A stretch of 7,651 nucleotides of DNA from Oscillospiraceae bacterium (GCA_003499325.1 DNIP01000032.1:15137-22787), one strand, 5' to 3'; counted from the stretch's first letter, positions 1-7,333 are shown. Numbers and translations are program-made. Notes: generated by a model not told the origin, from the sequence alone.

Positions 1-23
1 GTTTTTATTAAGGATTAGTATAA

Positions 24-48
24 AAGGCTCCCAGATATAGGGAGCCTT
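24..48 (-). terminator. Intrinsic terminator of the ilvE transcript
   Basis: On the minus strand a perfect 9-bp stem (AAGGCTCCC paired with GGGAGCCTT) with a 7-nt loop is followed by a short T-rich tail. It lies 19 nt past the aminotransferase stop codon. It is the only canonical terminator seen downstream of the T-box leader, so it probably ends the whole gene run. Confidence 0.88.
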
Positions 49-67
49 CATTACCTGATAACAGAGA

Positions 68-1132
68 TCAGATTTCGACAGTCCAGCCGAACTTGTCCTC
101 TACCTCACCCCACTGGATGCCGGTGATGGAATCATAGAGGTGCTGAGAGAGCTTGCCGATCTCATTGTTGTTGATGATGTACTTGTGATCCTTATAGCAC
201 AGCTCGCCGATCGGAGAGATGACAGCCGCGGTGCCGCAGCCCCATGCCTCCTCGAGTGTGCCGTCGGTCATTGCCTGAGCCAGTTCCTCAACGGAGAGCA
301 GACGCTCGGAGACCTCGAGACCCTCGCTCTTGAGAAACTCAATGCAGGATTTTCTGGTGATACCGGGCAGGATGGAACCGGTCAGCTTGGGGGTGACAAT
401 CTCGCCTTTGATCTTGAACATGACGTTCATCGCGCCGACTTCCTCGATATACTTGCGCTCAACGCCGTCGAGCCACAATACCTGAGAATAGCCCTGCTGC
501 TCAGCGCGCTCGCCGGCGCGGTTGGAAGCCGCGTAGTTACCGCCGCACTTCGCGTAGCCTGTACCGCCGCGTACCGCGCGGACGTCCTGATCCTCGATCA
601 TGATCTTGACGGGATTCAGACCCTCCTTGTAGTAGGAGCCGACAGGAGAAGCGATGATGATGAACTCAGCGTTATGCACAGCGTGAACGCCGAGGCTCTC
701 GTCGTTACCGAACATGAACGGGCGCAGGTACAGAGAGGTGCCCTTATCGGAGGGCGTCCAATCCTGCTCCAAGCGGACGAATTCGACCAATGCCTGCATG
801 AAGTCCTCTTCGGGCATCTGGGGCAGGCAGAGGCGCTCTGCGGAATTGTTCATACGGCGGATGTTCTCGATGGGTCTGAACAGCTGTACCTTGCCGTCGG
901 CACGGCGATATGCCTTCAAGCCCTCAAAAATCTCGGAACCGTAGTGCAGAACAGTGGAAGCGGGATGGATGGAGAGGTTCTCAAACGGCACGATACGGGG
1001 ATTGTGCCAGCCCTTTTCGCTGTTCCAGCTCCAGCAGAACATGTGGTCGGTGAAAATCTTACCGAAACCGAGTGCGGAAGAATCGGTAGGCTTCGCCTTC
1101 GGATTCGGGTTTAATGTAACTTTGATATCCAT
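68..1132 (-). CDS. ilvE: Branched-chain amino acid aminotransferase (PLP class IV)
   Basis: This 354-residue cytosolic enzyme transfers the amino group between glutamate and the 2-oxo acids of valine, leucine and isoleucine. The fold-type IV signatures are clear: YGSEIFEGLKAYR near residue 64, LYLRPFMFG near 134, GYAKCGGNY with the PLP lysine at K195, EEVGAMNVMF at 230-239 (cofactor-binding glutamate E231), the phosphate-binding SILPGITR at 253-260, and CGTAAVISP near 299. The last block and the length resemble the longer, eukaryote-like BCAT subgroup rather than the roughly 310-residue E. coli type. The start was placed at 1132 because AGGAGG sits 9 nt upstream; an in-frame ATG at 1168 would read through that ribosome site. 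It is the last gene of the run and supplies the amino-transfer step for the 2-oxo acids handled by the neighbouring oxidoreductase. No convincing promoter of its own is seen; a TATGAT at 1164-1169 lacks a -35 partner. Confidence 0.95.
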   Translation of the reverse strand: MDIKVTLNPNPKAKPTDSSALGFGKIFTDHMFCWSWNSEKGWHNPRIVPFENLSIHPASTVLHYGSEIFEGLKAYRRADGKVQLFRPIENIRRMNNSAERLCLPQMPEEDFMQALVEFVRLEQDWTPSDKGTSLYLRPFMFGNDESLGVHAVHNAEFIIIASPVGSYYKEGLNPVKIMIEDQDVRAVRGGTGYAKCGGNYAASNRAGERAEQQGYSQVLWLDGVERKYIEEVGAMNVMFKIKGEIVTPKLTGSILPGITRKSCIEFLKSEGLEVSERLLSVEELAQAMTDGTLEEAWGCGTAAVISPIGELCYKDHKYIINNNEIGKLSQHLYDSITGIQWGEVEDKFGWTVEI

Positions 1133-1141
1133 AATAACATT

Positions 1142-1147
1142 CCTCCT
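1142..1147 (-). promoter_or_regulatory. Ribosome binding site that fixes the ilvE start
   Basis: AGGAGG on the minus strand lies 9 nt before the ATG at 1132. It falls inside the longer open frame that begins at 1168, so the upstream ATG is unlikely to be used. Confidence 0.85.
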
Positions 1148-1169
1148 AATCAAGATAGCATACATCATA

Positions 1170-1291
1170 GCCTCCCTTTCCTAAGGGAGGTGCCGCAAAG
1201 CGGCGGAGGGTTGCAAATAACTATTCACAACAATAACCCGATAGCAACCCCCAGTCACCTTACGGTGACAGCCCCCTTAGGAAAGGGGGCC
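1170..1291. repeat. Palindromic four-hairpin element between the oxidoreductase operon and ilvE
   Basis: Two arms of about 45 bp face each other as an imperfect inverted repeat. Each arm has an outer 8-bp hairpin (1171-1190 and 1271-1290; both hold TTTCCTAAGGG read inward from the arm's own end), an inner hairpin (1192-1204 with AAA loop; 1254-1269 with TTAC loop), and then GGGTTGC. About 30 bp of A/T-rich spacer lies between them. There is no coding capacity. The form is that of a small non-autonomous mobile or REP-like element. It fills nearly all of the gap between the two genes. Neither outer hairpin is followed by a T-run on the minus strand, so it is not a standard terminator, though it could attenuate transcription or protect an mRNA end. 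Confidence 0.75.
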
Positions 1292-1298
1292 TTTCTTC

Positions 1299-1837
1299 TT
1301 ATCCTTCAAACTCCGCGCCCATTTGGATCGCCTTGTAGTTGACATCCTTCATGTTGGCGCGCTTAGCGGAGATGACCTTGTCCAGAGCGGCACGGATGCT
1401 CTCCTCGGTATAATCGCCGGTCTCCTTTAAGAGCTTGCCGACGATGATCATGTTGGCGAGGTTGCCGAGCTTCTCATCGGAAGCCATGCGAGTCGCGGGA
1501 ATATAGAACACCTTAACGTCGTCGCGCTCGACCTTACGCTCGATCAGGGTGGAATCAGCGAAGATCATGCCGCCGGGCTTGACCTTGCTCTCAAAGCGGT
1601 CGAGAGAGGGCAGGTTCATCGCGACGAGAATGTCGGGGTTCGAAACGATCGGAGAGCCGACAGGGGTATCGGACACGATGACGGAGCAGGAAGCGGTACC
1701 GCCGCGCATCTCGGGGCCGTAGGACGGCAGCCAAGAGACCTGCTTCTCCTCGATCAGACCCTTGTAGGCAATGAATTTACCGGCGAAGAGGATACCCTGA
1801 CCGCCGAAACCGGAGAATAACATATTTTTTGCGCTCA

Positions 1838-1838
<1 letters not shown>
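1299..1838 (-). CDS. 2-oxoacid:ferredoxin oxidoreductase, gamma subunit
   Basis: This 179-residue protein matches the gamma domain of the pyruvate/2-oxoisovalerate/2-oxoglutarate ferredoxin oxidoreductase superfamily. Family marks are the N-terminal GFGGQG loop at residues 10-15 and SYGPEMRGGTAS at 39-50, which takes part in the CoA-side and inter-subunit surface in characterised relatives. Length is normal for a free-standing gamma subunit. The start ATG overlaps the beta-subunit stop by one base (TAATG), with AGGAGG 7 nt before the ATG, so translation is probably coupled. It is the last gene of the delta-alpha-beta-gamma operon. The sequence cannot by itself separate branched-chain (VorC-like) from 2-oxoglutarate (KorC-like) use. 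The neighbouring branched-chain aminotransferase and the predicted valine T-box favour the former. Confidence 0.93.
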
Positions 1839-2595
<757 letters not shown>

Positions 2596-2596
<1 letters not shown>

Positions 2597-3660
2597 TACT
2601 TGATACCTCCGTTAACTTCTTTGATCGCATTGAGCACCTGCTCGGGATCGGGGATCATACCGCCCGCGCGGTTGCACAGGGTCACGGGACACTTCGACTC
2701 GATGGCGAGCTGTACGTCCTCGATCATCTGACCCATGTTCAGCTCGACCGAGATGAATGCCTTTGCGTGCTCAGCAGCCTTCTTGAAGGGAGCCTTCGGG
2801 AACGGCCACAGGGTGATCGGACGGATCAGTCCGACCTTGATGCCGAGCTTGCGCGCTTCATCAACCGCGTTCTTACTTACGCGAGCCGCGATACCGAACG
2901 CCGCAATCACGATGTCGGCGTCATCGACCTTGTACTCCTCGTACATGGTCTCGTTCTCTTCGATAACCTTATAGCGGTCATAGCGCTTGAAATTGAGCTC
3001 CTCGAGTTCCTCGGGAACCAGAGAGAGGGAGTTGACGATATTGTGCTCACGCTCCATCTTGGTGCCGGTTGTTGCCCACGGCTTTTCGGGAGCGGGCTTG
3101 ATCTCGAGGTCTTCGATGGAAACAGGCTCCATCATCTGACCCATGGTACCGTCGGCAAGGATCATGGCGGTCATGCGGTAGGTATCCGCCAGCTCAAAGC
3201 CCTTAACGGTCAGCTCCGCCATCTCCTGTACGGACGCGGGAGCGAGGACGATCATGTGATAGTCGCCGTGACCGCCGCCGCGGGTGGACTGGAAGTAGTC
3301 GGACTGGGAGGGCTGGATGCCTCCGAGACCGGGGCCGCCGCGCTGTACGTTAACGATCAGCGAGGGCAAATCAGAGCCTGCTAAGTAGGATAAACCTTCA
3401 CCCTTCAGCGAAACGCCAGGAGAGGAAGAAGAAGTCATGACGCGTTTGCCCGCGGACGCCACGCCGTATACCATGTTGATCGCGGCGATCTCGGACTCTG
3501 CCTGCAGGAAGGTACCGCCGACCTTGGGCATGACCTTCGCCATGTAGGCAGCTATCTCGGTCTGAGGGGTGATCGGATAACCGAAGTAATGCAGACAGCC
3601 CGCCTTGATAGCGGCTGCGGCGATTGCTTCGTTACCTTTCATCAAAATCTTATCTGCCAT
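2596..3660 (-). CDS. 2-oxoacid:ferredoxin oxidoreductase alpha subunit, probably 3-methyl-2-oxobutanoate type (VorB-like)
   Basis: This 354-residue subunit combines the N-terminal pyrimidine-binding domain of the family with a C-terminal domain II. Recognisable blocks are GYPITPQTE at 27-35, a glutamate-rich segment (E55, E57), TSSSSPGVSLKGEG near 76-89, NVQRGGPGLGG at 104-114, and TRGGGHGDYHMIVLAP near 126-141. The C-terminal half has LIRPITLWPFP and ELNMGQMIEDV, both common in 2-oxoacid oxidoreductase alpha chains. The whole sequence reads most like proteins named 3-methyl-2-oxobutanoate dehydrogenase subunit VorB in clostridia; this is recognition from memory, not a search, and 2-oxoglutarate KorA is the main alternative. 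The start lies 9 nt after the ferredoxin stop, and its ribosome site (AAAGGTGAT) overlaps that stop. Gene naming (VorA, VorB, KorA) is inconsistent between organisms, so no symbol is given. Confidence 0.93.
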
Positions 3661-3669
3661 TGTTTTTCA

Positions 3670-3876
3670 TCACCTTTCTACCTTGATAATACAATCGGGG
3701 CACATCATGTAGCAGGATGCGCAGCCGATACAGGCGTCCATATCGGTGCACTCTACGGGATGATGACCCTTCTTGTTGATTTTGTCTGTGGCGATCTGCA
3801 AGATCCCTTTGGGACAAGCATCCACACACAGCGCACAACCCTTACAGTTGTCGGTCTTGAATGTTAGCTTTGCCAT
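3670..3876 (-). CDS. 2[4Fe-4S] ferredoxin, delta subunit of the 2-oxoacid oxidoreductase
   Basis: This small protein (68 residues from the chosen start) has two complete four-cysteine clusters, C11-X2-C14-X2-C17-X3-C21-P and C49-X2-C52-X2-C55-X3-C59-P, with extra cysteines at 43 and 62. It would bind two [4Fe-4S] centres and pass electrons between the thiamine site and soluble ferredoxin. Its position as first gene before alpha, beta and gamma is typical of VOR/KOR operons. Two in-frame ATGs compete. The GAAGGG ribosome site at 3886-3891 is only 3 nt from the ATG at 3882 but 9 nt from the one at 3876. The latter also gives the family-like N-terminus MAK, so it was preferred. The alternative adds only Met-Tyr. 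Confidence 0.93.
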   Translation of the reverse strand: MAKLTFKTDNCKGCALCVDACPKGILQIATDKINKKGHHPVECTDMDACIGCASCYMMCPDCIIKVER

Positions 3877-3885
3877 ATACATTTT

Positions 3886-3891
3886 CCCTTC
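3886..3891 (-). promoter_or_regulatory. Ribosome binding site of the ferredoxin gene
   Basis: GAAGGG on the minus strand is spaced 9 nt from the ATG at 3876 and only 3 nt from the ATG at 3882. This decides for the inner start. Confidence 0.6.
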
Positions 3892-3919
3892 TTTATAATA
3901 CTTTTATATAAATAATTGG

Positions 3920-3925
3920 ATTATA
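3920..3925 (-). promoter_or_regulatory. Possible -10 element for the oxidoreductase operon
   Basis: A perfect TATAAT lies on the minus strand in an A/T-rich stretch about 45 nt before the ferredoxin start. No good -35 hexamer is found 16-18 nt upstream (the 17-nt position reads GTGTAT), and there is no extended -10 TG. It may be a weak internal promoter that lets the operon be made apart from the T-box transcript. Confidence 0.35.
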
Positions 3926-3971
3926 GTGGGCTGTTGAATATAATACACACACGGCATCATATCACACGTTT

Positions 3972-3994
3972 CGGGAGGAGCAAGCCCCGCCCCT
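3972..3994. repeat. GC-rich imperfect hairpin downstream of the ATPase gene
   Basis: On the minus strand GGGCGGGGC and GCTCCTCCC can pair around a CTTG turn, with one C-T mismatch and one G-T wobble, in a setting that is otherwise A/T-rich. No T-run follows, so it is not a canonical terminator. The sequence resembles pieces of dispersed repeats seen in clostridial gut genomes (from memory). The 137-base gap around it holds nothing else beyond the possible -10 at 3920 and the ribosome site at 3886. Confidence 0.4.
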
Positions 3995-4020
3995 ACGATA
4001 TCACATAACGCTCGTGTTTC

Positions 4021-4683
4021 TCATATCGGCTTCTTTTGCAGCTTCAAGCGGAATAATGGGCTGATTTGATCCTTGAGGTCATCATAAAGATGCTCCTCAA
4101 CGGTGGTGAGCACCAGCGGCAGGTTCGCAAGGCTAGCGACTTCCTCAGCATACTTCACAGAGGAAAGAATATCATCCGCGGATGTCTCCCCTGCTAAATT
4201 GGAATTGTTGATGATGCCTGTGAACGGGATGCCGCACGCCGCTTCGATCTCGCGCATGACCTCGATGGTGGATTCTGCGTCAGGCGTCAGGGGACGGAAT
4301 TTGTTGACGACCATCAGCATTTCATAATCATTTTCATTGAGGATCGCGTCGCGAAGTCTGCCGAGCGCGTAGGCTCCCCTATCGTCGCCGCCGATATCCA
4401 TGATCACGCTCAGTGTTTTGTCATCGGTGATCGAATACAGGTCGGCGGGCATGGAGGGCAGATCCACGTTAGAGGACGCGAAATCGGAGCAGATCAGGCG
4501 GATGCCGTGCTCCTTGAATTCATCCTCGCTGTCCTTACTGCGGAAATAGGGATTGACGATATCAAGGTCGGCGATCGCGACATGATCCCGCTGTGCGGCG
4601 AGATCAATCGCCATATTGACCGCGATATTGGTCTTTCCCGAGCCGTAGTGACCGCACAATATTGTTAAACGTTTGTAGGTCAT
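4021..4683 (-). CDS. ParA/MinD/CobB-like P-loop ATPase of unknown role
   Basis: This 220-residue cytosolic protein has a Walker A loop GHYGSGKT at 11-18, a DLD switch-like motif at 39-41 followed by NPYFRS at 44-49, a Walker B-type VIMDIGGDD at 93-101, and NKFRP at 127-131. The signature lysine of the deviant ParA/MinD loop is absent from its usual place, so it is closer to the general CobQ/CobB/MinD-like nucleotide-binding group. No membrane segment, coiled coil or metal-binding cysteine cluster is seen. The start at 4683 has GGAGG 5 nt upstream. Longer frames reaching 4818 read through that site and through a repeat element, and are rejected. It lies between an acyl-CoA synthetase and a ferredoxin-dependent oxidoreductase, so a role in assembly or control of that iron-sulfur enzyme is possible. 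That is inference from position only. Confidence 0.85.
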   Translation of the reverse strand: MTYKRLTILCGHYGSGKTNIAVNMAIDLAAQRDHVAIADLDIVNPYFRSKDSEDEFKEHGIRLICSDFASSNVDLPSMPADLYSITDDKTLSVIMDIGGDDRGAYALGRLRDAILNENDYEMLMVVNKFRPLTPDAESTIEVMREIEAACGIPFTGIINNSNLAGETSADDILSSVKYAEEVASLANLPLVLTTVEEHLYDDLKDQISPLFRLKLQKKPI

Positions 4684-4688
4684 TAAAA

Positions 4689-4693
4689 CCTCC
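4689..4693 (-). promoter_or_regulatory. Ribosome binding site that fixes the ATPase start
   Basis: GGAGG on the minus strand is 5 nt from the ATG at 4683. It lies just outside the neighbouring repeat element, so the gene's own translation start survives next to the insertion. Confidence 0.8.
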
Positions 4694-4700
4694 GGATTTT

Positions 4701-4829
4701 GAAGTTGAAAGTTGACAGTTGAAAGTGGAAAATTGTGGGAAACGCTTCGCGTTTTGATTGATATACAATTCAGGTGAGGGCGAAGCCCTCCCTTAACTTT
4801 CCACTTTCCACTTTCCATTTTCCACTTAA
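4701..4829. repeat. MITE-like repeat, copy 1 (between the fusion gene and the ATPase gene)
   Basis: About 129 bp with imperfect terminal inverted repeats of some 25 bp, built from AAGTGGAAA/AAGTTGAAA-type units. Two perfect internal hairpins are present: 4740-4754 (AAACGC, loop TTC, GCGTTT) and 4776-4790 (GAGGGC, loop GAA, GCCCTC). There is no gene inside. A related copy lies at 7152-7272 in the same orientation; the first 42 positions of the shared core (4707-4748 against 7156-7197) differ at two bases. The right end touches the stop codon of the acyl-CoA synthetase gene. Copy 1 keeps both hairpins intact and so may be the younger or better conserved copy. Confidence 0.82.
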
Positions 4830-7111
4830 AGCAAATTACGCTGTATCTTACCGCTGGTGGTCTTGGGCAGGCTGTCCTTAAAGACGACGATACGCGGATA
4901 TTTGTACGGAGCGGTATGGGTCTTGACGTAGTCCTGGATCTCCTTCTTGAGCTCGTCGGTGCCCTCGGTGCCCTTAACGAGCACGATGGACGCCTTGACG
5001 ACCTGACCTCTTACGGGATCGGGTGCGGGAGATACGCCGCATTCGAGGACGTACGGCAGCTCCATGATGACCGACTCGATCTCGAACGGTCCGATACGGT
5101 AGCCGGAGGACTTGATTACATCATCCGCGCGACCGACATACCAGAAGAAGCCGTCCTCATCACGCCATGCAAGGTCGCCGGTGTGATAATAGCCGTTGCG
5201 CCAATTCTTGCGGGTGGAGTCGACGTCGTTGTAGTAGTACATTGCCAGACCGCAGGGCATTTTCTCGGAAATATTGATACAGATCTCGCCGGGCTCACCG
5301 TCGGGCACGTCGTTGCCGTCCTTGTCGAGCAGGTGGATGTCATAGATCGGAGAGGGCTTGCCCATCGAGCCGATCTTATGCGGCGCGCCGATCATGTTGC
5401 AGATGATAACGGCGGTCTCGGTCTGACCGAAGCCCTCCATGATCTGCAAGCCGGTGAGCTTCTCGAACTGGTTGTATACCTCGGGGTTGAGCGCCTCACC
5501 CGCGGTGGTCATACGCTTGACGGAGGAGAAATCGTATTTGCTGATATCCTCCTTGATCATCATGCGCAGCATGGTAGGCGGTGCGCAGAAGGTGGTGATG
5601 TGGTATTTGGCGAACATCGGCAGGATATCGTCGGCATGGAAGCGGTCAAAGTCATAGACGAACATCGGCGCTTCACACAGCCATTGTCCGTAGAGCTTGC
5701 CCCATGCCGCCTTTGCCCAACCGGTGTCGGAGATGGTGAAGTGCAGACCGTCGGGATCGACGTTGTGCCAGAAATGCGCGGTCATAAAGTGACCGAGCGC
5801 TAATTTGTAGCTATGCGCGGCGATCTTCGGGTAACCGGAGGTACCCGAGGTGAAGTACATCAGCATGATATCGTCGCCGCAGGGAGTGCTCTCTTTGCGC
5901 TCAAAGTGAGAGGAGAACAGCTTGTATTCTTCATCAAAGTTGCGCCAGCCCTCGCGCACGCCGTTGACCATGATGCGCTTTAACTGCGGATAGTTCTCCA
6001 TCGCCTTCTCGACCTCTGCGGCGGAATAACCGTCGCCGGTGCAGACGATAGCGGAGACGCCCGCCGCCTTGAAGCGGTATTCAAGGTCATGCGCCTGGAG
6101 CTGGTTGGTCGCGGGGATCGCGATCGCGCCGAGCTTATGCAAACCGATGATCGCGAACCAGAACTGATAGTGACGCTTTAAGATCAGCATAACGCGGTCG
6201 CCCTTGCGGATGCCTAGGCTCTTGAAATAGTTCGCGCACTGGCAGGAGGCGTGGCGGATATCGGTAAAGGTGAAGCGGTGCTCCGTTTTGTCATTGGCGA
6301 CATGGATCATCGCAAGTTTATCAGGATCCTTATAGGAAATGGCGTCGATCACGTCAAAGCCGAAGTTGAACTTGTCCTCGTTCTTGAAGGTGACCTTGGT
6401 GGGCGTGCCGTTCTCGTTGACCTCGTAGTCAACGAACTTCTTCCAGACGCGCTCTTTGGTATCGGTATTCTCCACCTTTGCGGCGGCGATAGCCTTGGTG
6501 GAGGTCAGCTCGGGGATCGGCTCTCCCTTGGGGTTGAGGACGATCGCGTAGAAGATACAATCCTGCTCGCCGACTGCCATCTCGCCGTGAGGGGTGTTGG
6601 AATCAAAGTAGATGGTGTCGCCGGGGCCGAGAATCTCCTTATGATCGCCGACCTGCACCATCAGCTGTCCCTCGATGACGATATCGATCTCCTGACCGTC
6701 ATGAGTGGTCAGCTCCATGGGCTTACTCTGCGCCTCGGGATTATATTTGCTCTTGACATAGAGCGGCTCCGCGATACGGTTCTGGAACGCGTAAGCGAGG
6801 TTATAATAGGTCATGCCGTGCGCCTGAGAGACCTTTTGACCGAGTCCGCGACGGGTCACGGTGTAGGATTTCAGGTTCGGGGAGATACCCTCGATAATCT
6901 CGGTGACGTTGACGTTCAGCGCCTGAGAGACACGGTAGATGAACGCAAAGTTCAGATCCTGCTCACCCGATTCACACGCGAGGTACTCCTCTTCGGTGAC
7001 GTCGGTGAACGCCGCCATCTCGGCGATCGTCTTGCCCTCGAGCTCGCGCAGCTCGCGGATTCGGGTCGCCATCTCTTTTATTTTTTGATCTATGGTCGTT
7101 AGATTCTCCAT
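4826..7111 (-). CDS. XRE helix-turn-helix / cupin / AMP-forming acyl-CoA synthetase fusion
   Basis: This 761-residue protein has three parts. Residues about 15-75 form an XRE-type helix-turn-helix. Residues about 115-195 form a small cupin barrel (H137, E141, G148 in motif 1; GPGD at 162-165 and P174-H175 in motif 2). Residues about 220-761 form a complete ANL-superfamily acyl-CoA ligase. The ligase carries the P-loop YFTSGTSGYPK at 419-429, GFGQTET at 560-566, YHTGDLA at 642-648, the hinge GRADDVIKSSGYRIG at 660-674, and the C-terminal catalytic lysine K755 in PKTTSGKIQR. It should make an acyl-AMP, then an acyl-CoA, from a carboxylic acid. It reads closest to the medium/branched short-chain (MACS-like) group; the exact acid is not readable. 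AAGGAAGG lies 6 nt before the ATG. There are no frame breaks at the domain joints. Regulator and ligase are usually separate proteins, so the fusion is unusual. A T-box leader precedes it. Confidence 0.9.
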   Translation of the reverse strand: MENLTTIDQKIKEMATRIRELRELEGKTIAEMAAFTDVTEEEYLACESGEQDLNFAFIYRVSQALNVNVTEIIEGISPNLKSYTVTRRGLGQKVSQAHGMTYYNLAYAFQNRIAEPLYVKSKYNPEAQSKPMELTTHDGQEIDIVIEGQLMVQVGDHKEILGPGDTIYFDSNTPHGEMAVGEQDCIFYAIVLNPKGEPIPELTSTKAIAAAKVENTDTKERVWKKFVDYEVNENGTPTKVTFKNEDKFNFGFDVIDAISYKDPDKLAMIHVANDKTEHRFTFTDIRHASCQCANYFKSLGIRKGDRVMLILKRHYQFWFAIIGLHKLGAIAIPATNQLQAHDLEYRFKAAGVSAIVCTGDGYSAAEVEKAMENYPQLKRIMVNGVREGWRNFDEEYKLFSSHFERKESTPCGDDIMLMYFTSGTSGYPKIAAHSYKLALGHFMTAHFWHNVDPDGLHFTISDTGWAKAAWGKLYGQWLCEAPMFVYDFDRFHADDILPMFAKYHITTFCAPPTMLRMMIKEDISKYDFSSVKRMTTAGEALNPEVYNQFEKLTGLQIMEGFGQTETAVIICNMIGAPHKIGSMGKPSPIYDIHLLDKDGNDVPDGEPGEICINISEKMPCGLAMYYYNDVDSTRKNWRNGYYHTGDLAWRDEDGFFWYVGRADDVIKSSGYRIGPFEIESVIMELPYVLECGVSPAPDPVRGQVVKASIVLVKGTEGTDELKKEIQDYVKTHTAPYKYPRIVVFKDSLPKTTSGKIQRNLL

Positions 7112-7117
7112 AAGATA

Positions 7118-7125
7118 CCTTCCTT
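7118..7125 (-). promoter_or_regulatory. Ribosome binding site of the fusion gene
   Basis: AAGGAAGG on the minus strand is 6 nt from the ATG at 7111. It lies between the start codon and repeat copy 2, clear of the T-box terminator, so T-box control would act on transcription and not by hiding this site. Confidence 0.8.
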
Positions 7126-7151
7126 CCGTTCGTTCTCAAAACACTCGTACA

Positions 7152-7272
7152 AATGGAAAGTTGACAGTTGAAAATGGAAAATTGCGGGAAACGCTTCTCT
7201 TTTGACTGATATGGAATACATTTGAGAGAAAAGCACTCCCTTCACCTTCCACTATCCATTTTCCACTTTAAA
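7152..7272. repeat. MITE-like repeat, copy 2 (between the T-box terminator and the fusion gene)
   Basis: This is the same element as at 4701-4829 and in the same orientation. It shares the left core (TTGACAGTTGAAA, TGGAAAATTG, GGGAAACGCTTC) and the right end (TCCATTTTCCACTT). The two internal hairpins seen in copy 1 have decayed here: the first reads AAACGCTTCTCTTTT, and the second no longer pairs. The element sits in the leader of the fusion gene, starting right after the T-run of the T-box terminator. Confidence 0.8.
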
Positions 7273-7274
7273 TT

Positions 7275-7314
7275 AAAAAACGCTCATCCCAAAGTCATCA
7301 CTTTGAGACGAGCG
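7275..7314 (-). terminator. T-box-controlled intrinsic terminator
   Basis: On the minus strand a 14-bp stem (7301-7314 with 7281-7294, two G-T wobbles) with a 6-nt loop is followed by six Ts (7275-7280). The CGCTC at its 5' side can pair instead with GAG just before the T-box motif, which is the expected switch between terminator and antiterminator. Confidence 0.92.
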
Positions 7315-7322
7315 CATAACAC

Positions 7323-7333
7323 CCGCGGTACCA
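7323..7333 (-). promoter_or_regulatory. T-box motif (tRNA acceptor-end binding bulge)
   Basis: TGGTACCGCGG on the minus strand is the conserved antiterminator sequence. TGGT is the element that pairs with the free 3' end of an uncharged tRNA ending in ACCA. Confidence 0.92.

Noticed and set aside
140..1114. Long plus-strand open frame opposite ilvE
   Set aside because: It mirrors the aminotransferase in antisense, has low-complexity Leu/Asp/Val composition, no ribosome site and no recognisable motif.
1133..1168. Longer start for ilvE at an upstream in-frame ATG
   Set aside because: It would translate through the AGGAGG ribosome site of the start at 1132 and would add residues not typical for the family.
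1164..1169. Promoter -10 (TATGAT) for ilvE
   Set aside because: No -35-like hexamer is found at 16-18 nt; the upstream bases are the repeat's hairpin arm.
1271..1290. Intrinsic terminator for the oxidoreductase operon
   Set aside because: The hairpin is perfect but no T-run follows on the minus strand, and it is one arm of a larger palindromic element.
1170..1291. CRISPR array or riboswitch in the gap before ilvE
   Set aside because: There are no regularly spaced direct repeats and no known aptamer core; the structure is an inverted-repeat pair.
4916..5803. Plus-strand frame of about 295 codons opposite the acyl-CoA synthetase
   Set aside because: Antisense shadow with no motif or ribosome site; the same holds for the frame at 6251-7102.
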